DNA of 32,224 nt, from NCBI GenBank assembly GCA_018052995.1, contig JAGPMK010000026.1, positions 1-32,224 on the forward strand. Direction: 5' to 3'. Source of the DNA: Syntrophorhabdales bacterium (lineage in GTDB: Bacteria > Desulfobacterota > Syntrophorhabdia > Syntrophorhabdales > Syntrophorhabdaceae). A program made the position numbers and the translations under genes. Shown piece by piece: positions 7,688 to 15,540 of the stretch. Under the pieces are notes generated by a model. The model was not told the DNA's origin and did not search any database. It saw only the letters and a list, made by a program, of their open reading frames with translations. Numbering within the stretch: the first letter of the stretch is position 1; each line of letters starts with the position of its first letter.

Positions 7688-9304
7688 ATGCCAGTAAAAC
7701 ATAAGACAACAGTAATAGGTCTCGACGGCGCAGGCTTTTTTCTGGTTCAGGACTGGATAAAAAAAGGCTATCTGCCGAATCTGAAAAAGATAAGCGAAGA
7801 AGGTGTATTTGCCACCCTCAACTCCTCCTTTATCCCCATTACCCCTATTGCCTGGACAAGTATAACTACAGGGAAGAATTCAGGAAAACATGGTATTTTT
7901 GACTGGTCTGTTAGAAAAGGTAATGGGTATGATTACGATATAGTATCCTCAGTTCACTGCAGGGCAGAGAGGCTTTGGGGCATCCTTAACCGATATGGAT
8001 ATACAACAGGTGTTTTTAATATACCCATTACGTATCCCCCTGATGATGTGAATGGTTTTTTTGTATCTGGTTTTGATACTCCAGGTAAAGATTCTGATTT
8101 TACAAGACCCAGGGGGCTCAGAGATGATCTATTAAGCAACATAAAAGATTATGAACTCTTTGCAGAGGTAGGCTATACAAAAGGTGAGGAAAGAAGATAT
8201 GCAGAGACCTTAAAGAGACATCTAAAGGCAAAAAGGGATGCTATAAACCTTCTCCTCGATAGATATGATTGTGATTTTTCTATATTTGTTGTTATGGAGC
8301 TTGACCATCTCCATCATAAACTGTGGCGGCTTGTGGAAAAAGAGTCAGATCTGGCTATAGAGGTATATGCCTTGGCAGATGAGATAGTGGGTGATATGCT
8401 TTCAAGGAGGCCTGATGATAACATCTTTGTTGTATCAGATCATGGAGGGGGAGGCCTTGAGGGCGTGATATATCTTAATAGATGGCTGATGAGAGAGGGA
8501 TTACTCAGTGTCTTTGATTCACCGATGTTAAGGGTAAAATATCTTTTAAGTAAATATGACCTTATAGCAAAGACATACAGGATGATATCAAAAGTCGGGC
8601 TGGGCTGGATAAAGAGATTTCTCTCAAAAGAGGCACAGGAGATGTTTGCCACCTCGTTTATATCCTTTAAGGATATAAATTGGTCAAAGACAAAGGCATT
8701 TGCCATGGGAGAGTTTGGTCAGATCTATATCAATACAAAAGGGAGGTATGAAAAAGGGGTAGTTGATAAAAAAGACTATAATAATCTCGTTAATAAGATT
8801 ATCTCAGGATTAAAGCAGATCAGGGACGGGTCAGGCATTTTATTGGTAGATAAGGTCTATAAAAAACATGAGGTCTATTCAGGGGAGTTTTTAGAGGAGG
8901 CACCTGATATTGTATGTAGTTTTAAGGATTATGCATATGATTCCTCCGTGAGGTTTGGTTTTGAACAGAGGGATATAACCGGACCCCCTGAATTTGAGGA
9001 TACAGGGACCCACAGGAGAGAGGGTATCTTTTTTGCCTACGGTCCTGACATAAAAAAAACAGAGGTAGATAAACCCCTTGATATATACGATGTAACACCA
9101 ACAATCTTATATTTATTCGGTTGTCCTATAGATAGGGATATGGATGGAAGGATTGCTGACAGTATATTCAAAGAGGGATTCAAAGGAGACCGCAGTGCGA
9201 TTTTTGTAGAAAAACAGGAGTGGGTTGGGGAGAAAAAGGAATCAACAGATGAGGACAGGGAAGAGGTGGCAAAAAAGCTACGGGCCTTAGGATATATGGA
9301 CTGA
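7688..9304 (+). CDS. Alkaline phosphatase superfamily protein (type I phosphodiesterase/NPP-like)
   Basis: A 538-aa protein with the metal-binding set of the alkaline phosphatase superfamily: IGLDGAG (Asp13), nucleophile block ITPIAWTSITTGKNSGKHG (Thr52 aligns by eye with the NPP threonine), MELDHLHH (Asp206, His210), VVSDHGGGG (Asp251, His252) and a C-terminal GTHRREGIF histidine. No signal peptide is visible, so it looks cytoplasmic or membrane-peripheral. The family hydrolyses or transfers phospho- or sulfo-esters; the substrate is unknown. It ends KKLRALGYMD, a tail shared with CysD and the RHH protein further on. It lies 2 nt before the Alg14-like gene, so it belongs to the polysaccharide operon. 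Confidence 0.85.
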   Translation: MPVKHKTTVIGLDGAGFFLVQDWIKKGYLPNLKKISEEGVFATLNSSFIPITPIAWTSITTGKNSGKHGIFDWSVRKGNGYDYDIVSSVHCRAERLWGILNRYGYTTGVFNIPITYPPDDVNGFFVSGFDTPGKDSDFTRPRGLRDDLLSNIKDYELFAEVGYTKGEERRYAETLKRHLKAKRDAINLLLDRYDCDFSIFVVMELDHLHHKLWRLVEKESDLAIEVYALADEIVGDMLSRRPDDNIFVVSDHGGGGLEGVIYLNRWLMREGLLSVFDSPMLRVKYLLSKYDLIAKTYRMISKVGLGWIKRFLSKEAQEMFATSFISFKDINWSKTKAFAMGEFGQIYINTKGRYEKGVVDKKDYNNLVNKIISGLKQIRDGSGILLVDKVYKKHEVYSGEFLEEAPDIVCSFKDYAYDSSVRFGFEQRDITGPPEFEDTGTHRREGIFFAYGPDIKKTEVDKPLDIYDVTPTILYLFGCPIDRDMDGRIADSIFKEGFKGDRSAIFVEKQEWVGEKKESTDEDREEVAKKLRALGYMD

Positions 9305-9306
9305 TT

Positions 9307-9780
9307 ATGAATGTATATATTGTGGCATCACCAGGTGGACACATGACACAGGCATTAAGCGTTATTGATTCCTTTGAGGGAAATGATGTATTCCTTATCA
9401 CCCTTGATTTTCCAAACACAAGAAATCTTTCCCTAAAGGAACTAAAGCAGATCCACAGGGTGAGGCTATGGTTCGGATATTCCATGAAGCTTGGGGTTCC
9501 CTTTACCCTCCTTGTAAGTTTCTGGACAATTTTAAGGATATTTCTTAAGAATAAGCCACACCTAATTTTTTCCACAGGTTCTGAGATAGCAGTTCCTGCA
9601 TTTTTTGTTGGCAAATTTTTTTTTCATGCCAGGACCATCTACATGGAATCCCTGACAAGGGTTCATGACCTTTCCTTAACAGGCAGGCTTCTCTACAGAT
9701 TTGCTGATGTATTCCTTGTCCAGTGGAGGGGGCTTACAGAGAAATATAATAAGGCAATATACAGAGGAAGGCTTGTATGA
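9307..9780 (+). CDS. Alg14/PssD-like membrane subunit of a split glycosyltransferase
   Basis: A 157-aa protein beginning MNVYIVASPGGHMTQALSVI. The SPGGH...Q start is the hallmark of Alg14, EpsE/PssD and Cps14F subunits. A central hydrophobic run (LGVPFTLLVSFWTILRIF, about residues 62-79) and HLIFSTGSEIAVPAFFVGKF fit the membrane anchor and N-terminal GT-B half. It overlaps the next gene by the ATGA of its stop. Family members anchor and activate the partner that carries the nucleotide-sugar site. Together they add a hexose or glucuronosyl residue to a lipid-linked precursor. Confidence 0.88.
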   Translation: MNVYIVASPGGHMTQALSVIDSFEGNDVFLITLDFPNTRNLSLKELKQIHRVRLWFGYSMKLGVPFTLLVSFWTILRIFLKNKPHLIFSTGSEIAVPAFFVGKFFFHARTIYMESLTRVHDLSLTGRLLYRFADVFLVQWRGLTEKYNKAIYRGRLV

Positions 9781-10292
9781 TCTTTGTGACAGTAGGTGCT
9801 GCAGTAGAGGGTATGGAGTTTGACAGACTCGTAAATAAGATCGATGAGATAGCAGGTGATATGGACGAGGAAATAATTGCCCAGATCGGCTCTATTAAAA
9901 AACCCCCTAAAAATATAGTCTGGTTTAGATATAAGAATTTTCAGGAGATCCTCGATTATTTCAGGGATGCATCCTTTATTATAGGTCACTGTGGGACAGG
10001 GACTGTGCTTAATGCATTGAAATTTAAAAGGCCTATTATTGTTGTCCCACGGAGGATGGAGTTTGGCGAGCACGACATAGATGACCACCAGCTTGAGCTG
10101 GCAGACAGGCTTAGGGGCATGAGAGGGGTTTTTGTTGTTGATAACATAGAGGATCTGAAGGAAACGATTTTTAAGGTAAAGGGGCTTTTAAAAAAGGGTG
10201 AGCTGGAGCCATCCTTTTCTCAAGAGCGGGAGAGCCTGCTGAGATTTCTTAAGGATTATGTGCGGGATTATCGGATTCAACTGGAAAAATAG
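9777..10292 (+). CDS. Alg13/PssE-like catalytic subunit (GT28 C-terminal half)
   Basis: A 171-aa protein starting MIFVTVGAAVEGMEFDRLV, the usual Alg13/EpsF/PssE start. The UDP-sugar-binding block is FIIGHCGTGTVLNALKFKRP (about residues 62-81), followed by IVVPRRMEFGEHDIDDHQLE with the conserved H-D-x-H-Q. It completes the GT-B enzyme with the Alg14-like protein encoded directly upstream. Its end overlaps the start of the asparagine-synthase-like gene by 35 nt in another frame, a long but readable overlap: the downstream ATG must be at 10258 to place Cys at position 2. Confidence 0.88.
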   Translation: MIFVTVGAAVEGMEFDRLVNKIDEIAGDMDEEIIAQIGSIKKPPKNIVWFRYKNFQEILDYFRDASFIIGHCGTGTVLNALKFKRPIIVVPRRMEFGEHDIDDHQLELADRLRGMRGVFVVDNIEDLKETIFKVKGLLKKGELEPSFSQERESLLRFLKDYVRDYRIQLEK

Positions 10293-12111
10293 AGAAGAGC
10301 TGGATAAGGCAATGACATTATTATGCCACAGGGGACCTGATGATGATGGTTTCTATGTGGATGATGAGGTGTCATTAGGCCACAGAAGATTGTCCATTAT
10401 TGACCTCAGCCCTGCTGGCAGACAGCCCATGATAGACAGGGAGGGTAGGTATTATCTCATCTATAATGGCGAGGTCTATAACTATATTGAATTAAAAGAT
10501 GAGCTTATAAAAAAGGGGCATAGATTCTCTACAGGCACGGACAGCGAGGTTATAATCTATGCATACAAGGAATGGGGGGTGCATGCCCTCGACAGATTCA
10601 ACGGCATGTTTGCATTCTGTATATATGACAGCATAGAAAAAAAGTTTTTTCTTGCAAGGGATAGGTTTGGCGTCAAGCCTTTATACTATCAGTTTCATAA
10701 TGGAAGATTCATCTTTTCATCAGAGATAAAACCTATCCTCTCTTTATCAGACAGGTCAGCATCTCCCTATGAGACCGCTATCTTTGATTATCTCTTATAC
10801 AATTTTTACAACTACAGCGAGAACACCTTTTTTAATGGCATCTATAGCCTCCTACCCGGTCATTATATGGGCTTTGACCTTGCCAAAAAAGAATTAAACA
10901 TCAAACGATGGTATGACATACCCCTTGAAAATAGATGGAGGGGTAGTTTTGAGGATGCCTCAGACCGTTTTAGGGAGTTATTTGTAGATGCCATAAGACT
11001 AAGGCTCAGAAGCGATGTGGAGATAGGGACGTGTTTAAGCGGGGGTCTTGATTCATCTTCTATCGTATGCAATCTTAAACAATTTGGGCCTAAATTCACA
11101 GATAGGTTTAAGTCCTTTAGCGTGGTCTTTGATGACCCCTCCATTGATGAATCACCCTATATACATGAGGTTATCCGACACGGTGATTTTGATGGCTATT
11201 TTACAACCCCTACTGTTGATGACCTCCTTAATGATGTCTCAGGGCTTATAAAATATCAGGAGGAGCCTTTTGGGGGGACAAGCATATTTGCCCAGTGGTG
11301 TGTAATGAAACTAACACACAGCCATAATGTAAAGGTCCTCCTTGATGGACAGGGTGGTGACGAGCTCCTCGCCGGCTATCCGTTCTTTTTTGCCTATCTC
11401 TTTCTTGAAAAATTAAAAAAAATGAGACTTATGGACATGCTGAACGAGATCCGGGGATATAGAAGACACATAAGGGAGTATGATGCATTTCTCATGATCA
11501 TACTCTTGATGCTACCTGCCACGTTAAAGGTCAAGGCCATGTCCCGATACTTTCACTCTGCCATAGATAAAGGTTTTATAAAAAGATATGCAAGGGATTC
11601 GGTCTATCCCTCGGTTATGTATAGCCTGACAGATCTCAATAGAGCCTTATATAACAGAATGAAATTCTCTCTGCCTCAACTTTTAAGAGAGGAGGATAAA
11701 AACTCCATGAGCTTTTCCATCGAGGCAAGGCTGCCATTTCTTGATTACAGGGTTGTGGAGTTTTTGTTTTCATTGCCGTCAGAATTTAAACTTCACAATG
11801 GTCTGTCAAAACACATACTAAGAGAATCCATGAGGGGCGTCCTGCCTGAAAAAATCTACAGGAGGACCCTAAAGCTTGGTTTTCCAACGCCCCTTGAGGA
11901 ATGGATAAGGGATGAAGGATTCGGCAGGTTTATGGAGGATGTCATATTCGCCGAGGCATCTCGAAAAAAAGGCTATTACAACATGGATGTCCTACGCCAT
12001 GTCTTTGATGGCCATAGGCAGAGGAGGCTCGACGCCACCCAGATACTCTGGAAGGTATTCAACCTTGAGATGTGGTTTAAGGTATTTATCGATAAAGATA
12101 CCTTTTATTAA
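10258..12111 (+). CDS. asnB: Glutamine-hydrolysing asparagine synthase-family protein (AsnB-like)
   Basis: A 617-aa two-domain enzyme. The mature N-terminus MCGIIGFNW exposes Cys2, the glutaminase nucleophile, and LCHRGPDDDG and YNGEVYNYIELK belong to the Ntn-hydrolase domain. The synthetase domain has the PP-loop CLSGGLDSSSIVCNL and the later LLDGQGGDELLAGY and SIEARLPFLDYR blocks. The length is normal for the AsnB copies in polysaccharide and exosortase-type loci. These copies may amidate a glycan carboxylate (for example a uronic acid) instead of making free asparagine; that role is inferred from position. Its TAA stop overlaps the stop of the convergent treT gene. Confidence 0.92.
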   Translation: MCGIIGFNWKNREELDKAMTLLCHRGPDDDGFYVDDEVSLGHRRLSIIDLSPAGRQPMIDREGRYYLIYNGEVYNYIELKDELIKKGHRFSTGTDSEVIIYAYKEWGVHALDRFNGMFAFCIYDSIEKKFFLARDRFGVKPLYYQFHNGRFIFSSEIKPILSLSDRSASPYETAIFDYLLYNFYNYSENTFFNGIYSLLPGHYMGFDLAKKELNIKRWYDIPLENRWRGSFEDASDRFRELFVDAIRLRLRSDVEIGTCLSGGLDSSSIVCNLKQFGPKFTDRFKSFSVVFDDPSIDESPYIHEVIRHGDFDGYFTTPTVDDLLNDVSGLIKYQEEPFGGTSIFAQWCVMKLTHSHNVKVLLDGQGGDELLAGYPFFFAYLFLEKLKKMRLMDMLNEIRGYRRHIREYDAFLMIILLMLPATLKVKAMSRYFHSAIDKGFIKRYARDSVYPSVMYSLTDLNRALYNRMKFSLPQLLREEDKNSMSFSIEARLPFLDYRVVEFLFSLPSEFKLHNGLSKHILRESMRGVLPEKIYRRTLKLGFPTPLEEWIRDEGFGRFMEDVIFAEASRKKGYYNMDVLRHVFDGHRQRRLDATQILWKVFNLEMWFKVFIDKDTFY

Positions 12112-13361
12112 AGATAGATTATATCCTGGTAATGATAAAGGGATAGAAATAATAGAAGGTAATCTTTAACATGGCGGGTAATTAGAAAATTTTGTTTTAC
12201 ATGTTCATTACCGTTTTTTCCGAGCCACCTGGCATATTCAGGATTGCTGAGAAGAAGCCTTAATGCATAGGCTGCCCCCTCAATGCTATGACAGAGAAGC
12301 CCTGTAAATTTGTTCTTTACCTGAAGCTGGATACCACCCACTGCAGATGCTACAACTGGTTTTGACTTCCATAATGCCTCTGTAACAGTTAACCCGAACC
12401 CCTCTTTAATTGATTTTTGCATTATTACTGTTGCTGCCCTTTGAAGTGCATTTATCTCTATGTCGCTTTCAGGGGGTATCAACAGGATATGGATGTCAGG
12501 GTTGTCCGATGCCCTTTGTCTTACCTCTTCTAAAACCTTATCTGATTCAGGGTCATCTGTGGCTGTGCCACCAGCGAGGACAAGCTGACATGGGATGTTT
12601 TTCCTCACCATCTCAAAAGCCTCTATTACGCCCACCGGATCCTTTAGGTAATCAAATCTGGAAACCTGTAGGATTATAGGTTTTTCCTTGTTAAGTCTGT
12701 ATTTATTAAGGACCTCATCTATTGTCTCTTCTGACAACTCTTTATTTTTATCGCTCAAAGGATCTATAGACGGATGAATGAGAAACTGACGATTAGGAAG
12801 CTTTCTTGCAAAATTTGGTGCTGAAAACACTGTAGCATCATAATTGACAACATGTTGATATAAAAAATTCCACACATCAATGTCAGGGTTCGATACGTCT
12901 ATATGACATCTCCAGATCCATTTTTCCCCAATCTCACCTTTTTTTGATATGAGAACAACAGGCTGTGGGTCGTGGATAAAGACTATATCCCCTGCCAACT
13001 GCATCTCTTCTATGTTTTTTTTACTCACATCAAGAAAAAGGGCATAGTCTTCAGGGGTGATTATCTCTTTTTTGCCGTGCAAGGCATTATGGAATTTTTT
13101 TGTAACTGTGAAAAAATCTTCATTCCCTTTTATGACCATCCATCTTGTATCAACACCAAGCTGATTGAGCAGCGGGACCATTCTTATGAGAATTTCTGCA
13201 ACCCCTCCACCGGAAAATGTTGAGTTAATGTTGACAACCGTCTTTCCTGATAGCTTTTCTGCCAGTGCATAAAGCGCCTCAATAGTCCCTCTACCCACAA
13301 TAGGTATATAATCATGGAGCTTTGCCTTCAAGTGAAAGGTTATATCTTTATCCAAAGGCAT
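12108..13361 (-). CDS. treT: Trehalose glycosyltransferring synthase TreT-like (GT4)
   Basis: A 417-aa GT4 protein. The N-terminus contains VGRGTIEALYALAEKL and VVNINSTFSGGGVAEILIRM, the TreT signature ('NST..GGGVAE'), followed by DTRWMVIKGNEDFF and DIVFIHDPQP. The C-terminal half has LQVSRFDYLKDPVGVIEAF and the E-x7-E block EGFGLTVTEALWKSKPVVAS. TreT makes trehalose directly from NDP-glucose and glucose, reversibly, so this is a second route beside OtsAB in the same operon. It starts 14 nt inside the end of the MscS gene. A related retaining glucosyltransferase role is possible, but the N-terminal signature is specific. Confidence 0.85.
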   Translation of the reverse strand: MPLDKDITFHLKAKLHDYIPIVGRGTIEALYALAEKLSGKTVVNINSTFSGGGVAEILIRMVPLLNQLGVDTRWMVIKGNEDFFTVTKKFHNALHGKKEIITPEDYALFLDVSKKNIEEMQLAGDIVFIHDPQPVVLISKKGEIGEKWIWRCHIDVSNPDIDVWNFLYQHVVNYDATVFSAPNFARKLPNRQFLIHPSIDPLSDKNKELSEETIDEVLNKYRLNKEKPIILQVSRFDYLKDPVGVIEAFEMVRKNIPCQLVLAGGTATDDPESDKVLEEVRQRASDNPDIHILLIPPESDIEINALQRAATVIMQKSIKEGFGLTVTEALWKSKPVVASAVGGIQLQVKNKFTGLLCHSIEGAAYALRLLLSNPEYARWLGKNGNEHVKQNFLITRHVKDYLLLFLSLYHYQDIIYL

Positions 13362-14760
13362 ATTCTTTCTCCAGGTGTTTTTCTGCTAAATTTATAATCA
13401 TTGAGCGAAGTCCTTCAAGTGTATAGGTATATGGATCAAGAATAGCAATCTCATCGGCGAGGGCCTTTTCACCAAGACAATCGTCAATCCAGATGGAAAA
13501 GTCATTAACCCCCTTATGTAATCTCAGACGGGCTTCAAGGATATGGTAATATAGGGTACCAAGGCTTACCACGCGAAGTATATCTATAAATTCTCTCAAA
13601 TCATGTGCAACATAAGATGTGGGGATTACTGCACTTAAAGATTTTATAAAGTGGAATTCCCTTCCAGGGGGCGCATCCTTTATACCATGTTCCTGTCTTT
13701 TTGCAATCTCCTCTTCTATCACCTCTACGATTCTTTCTCGGAGTGCACCGATTGTGGAAAATTCAAAGGTGTCTATATTTGCTAGCTTTTCTCCCAAGAC
13801 CTGATCACCTAATGCATCGTTTACCCACAAGGCAAAATCGTTTGGAGGTTGTGGTGTCAGATACTGAAATTCTTCTATAAAGTTGTGAGTATGGTAGTAG
13901 ATAACAGAGTTATCTACTTTTTTCAATATTGTAACTAACTCCTGAATATTTATGGCTTTAAGGCCTGTTAATTCTTTTAGATGAAGCCTTGCAGAGAACC
14001 TGAAAGGCTGCGTTGCCTGTTTTAAGGATTTGCTAATTATTGTCACAATAGAGCGTTGGAATTTACTGTTCGGTATAAGGAGAATTTTTCCATCAGATGT
14101 TTTTACATAGATATTTGTCTTTGTAATATCTAATATATATCCCTCTTCTCCAGTATCGAGTTTTATGTAATTGCCTACCTTAATGAGTTTGTTTCGCGCT
14201 ATCTCAAAACCAGAAAAAATATTGGTTATCTCATCACGGGCTATAAAGATAGTTATTAATATAGCAATAAAAAGCATGAGCATCAAAGGGGTCACAGGCA
14301 TACTCCAAAGATCGAGTATTATAAGTACCGCTACTACTGAAAAGGCAATCTTTAAACCTTTTATAATCACCGTGGTAGTATTTGCTGGAAAGAGGTTTAT
14401 TTTTTTTAAATATAAATGGAGTATCCTTTCTAAAAGTATTATGATGGTCCAGGTAAAGGTAAGGATAAATACACTACTAAAAATTTTTCCAAAAAAAGTC
14501 TTAAGGTGTACAGGAAGAGGTGTAAGCTGAATAGATATATAGCCGCCAAGTATAATACACCATTGGAGAAAAGGGGTTTTTGTTGTATCAAGGAAGACTT
14601 TTTTTTCCTCCCACCGAATCTGAGAAAAGGCCCTTTCCAGATAAATGAAGAGTTTTCTTCTTAGCCAGATTGAGGCAACTATAAAGGCAATAAATACAAC
14701 AGCAGGGGTTAAAAGACTTAACCAATTATTAACAAACCATTCAAGGGTTTTCTGGATCAT
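13348..14760 (-). CDS. MscS-family mechanosensitive channel with two C-terminal DUF5752-like repeats
   Basis: A 470-aa protein. Residues 1-185 hold about five hydrophobic helices ending in the pore-lining-like LMLFIAILITIFIARDEITN. Residues 186-245 match the MscS beta domain (IKVGNYIKLDTGEEGYILDI, then LLIPNSKF). The usual MscS alpha/beta vestibule domain is not recognisable. Instead there are two similar ~100-residue segments (about 255-355 and 369-465), each with a 'YYH' helix, a W(V/I)(N/D)D(A/C)LG box, and a final 'G-L/A-R' helix, as in DUF5752. DUF5752 proteins often sit beside trehalose genes. Four nt overlap with otsB (ATGA) and 14 nt with treT argue for co-translation. It likely couples membrane tension to solute release or synthesis. 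Confidence 0.82.
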   Translation of the reverse strand: MIQKTLEWFVNNWLSLLTPAVVFIAFIVASIWLRRKLFIYLERAFSQIRWEEKKVFLDTTKTPFLQWCIILGGYISIQLTPLPVHLKTFFGKIFSSVFILTFTWTIIILLERILHLYLKKINLFPANTTTVIIKGLKIAFSVVAVLIILDLWSMPVTPLMLMLFIAILITIFIARDEITNIFSGFEIARNKLIKVGNYIKLDTGEEGYILDITKTNIYVKTSDGKILLIPNSKFQRSIVTIISKSLKQATQPFRFSARLHLKELTGLKAINIQELVTILKKVDNSVIYYHTHNFIEEFQYLTPQPPNDFALWVNDALGDQVLGEKLANIDTFEFSTIGALRERIVEVIEEEIAKRQEHGIKDAPPGREFHFIKSLSAVIPTSYVAHDLREFIDILRVVSLGTLYYHILEARLRLHKGVNDFSIWIDDCLGEKALADEIAILDPYTYTLEGLRSMIINLAEKHLEKEYAFG

Positions 14761-15536
14761 TTGTCAATTATAGCACAGATTTTTTTAATAAATATATTTA
14801 TTTCTGCCTGTGACTTGAGGTAGTAGTGGGCATTTGTTTTTTTAGATCTGCCAACCTTAATTGTAATACCCTTATCGCCCAGGGCAGAAAAAGCAGTTTC
14901 ATCGGTTACGTCATCTCCTATATATAAAGGAATACAATCATTTTTATAGTCTCTAAGGATATAAAGGGCAGCCTTGCCTTTATCCCAATCTACACGAGGC
15001 GCTAATTCAAGAACCTGTTTGCCTTTTAAGACCTTAAAGGGCATATTATAAAATTCCTTAGAGATTGTTTCATTAAATATAGATTTTGCTGTTTTTTTGC
15101 CTTTTTCGTCAGCCATTCTGAAATGTAAGGTAAAGGAGAGTTTTTTATCCTCAATAAATACACCGGGGATATGGGAGATGTTTTTTGATATTATATCTCT
15201 GGCTTTATTAATCGTCTTTATGATAGGGTCTACCTCAGGATGAATAAACCTTATACCAGGTCCTGATATTTCAAGGCCATGGTTTCCACCATACAAGATA
15301 CCCTTGATATTTATCCTGTTTTTTATGTCCTTTAAGGACCTTCCGCTTAAAATGGCAATAGGGGCCAGTTTTTTATTTATAATCCTCTTAAAGTATAATT
15401 CTATTTCTTTATCAAGCTGGCATGATAAGGGGTCCTTTTGAATGGGCACGAGGGTGCCATCAAAGTCAAAAAACAAAAAAAGTTTTCCTCCTTTTATGAG
15501 GTTAGAATGCCTTTTAAAGAAATATTCAGGATTCAT
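14757..15536 (-). CDS. otsB: Trehalose-6-phosphate phosphatase
   Basis: A 259-aa HAD-superfamily phosphatase. Motif I is LFFDFDGTLVPI (nucleophile Asp followed by the acid/base Asp). Next come AILSGRSLKDI (motif II Ser), GNHGLEISGPG, LELAPRVDWDKGKA with the motif III Lys, and PLYIGDDVTDETAF (motif IV acidic residues). The length is typical. It dephosphorylates trehalose-6-phosphate made by the OtsA encoded 4 nt upstream. The motif I protein lacks a signal peptide and is cytoplasmic. Confidence 0.93.
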   Translation of the reverse strand: MNPEYFFKRHSNLIKGGKLFLFFDFDGTLVPIQKDPLSCQLDKEIELYFKRIINKKLAPIAILSGRSLKDIKNRINIKGILYGGNHGLEISGPGIRFIHPEVDPIIKTINKARDIISKNISHIPGVFIEDKKLSFTLHFRMADEKGKKTAKSIFNETISKEFYNMPFKVLKGKQVLELAPRVDWDKGKAALYILRDYKNDCIPLYIGDDVTDETAFSALGDKGITIKVGRSKKTNAHYYLKSQAEINIFIKKICAIIDK

Positions 15537-15540
15537 ATGA

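Noticed and set aside
9180-9614. Minus-strand 144-codon ORF over the phosphatase and Alg14-like genes
   Set aside because: It lies antisense to two well-supported genes and has proline-rich shadow composition.
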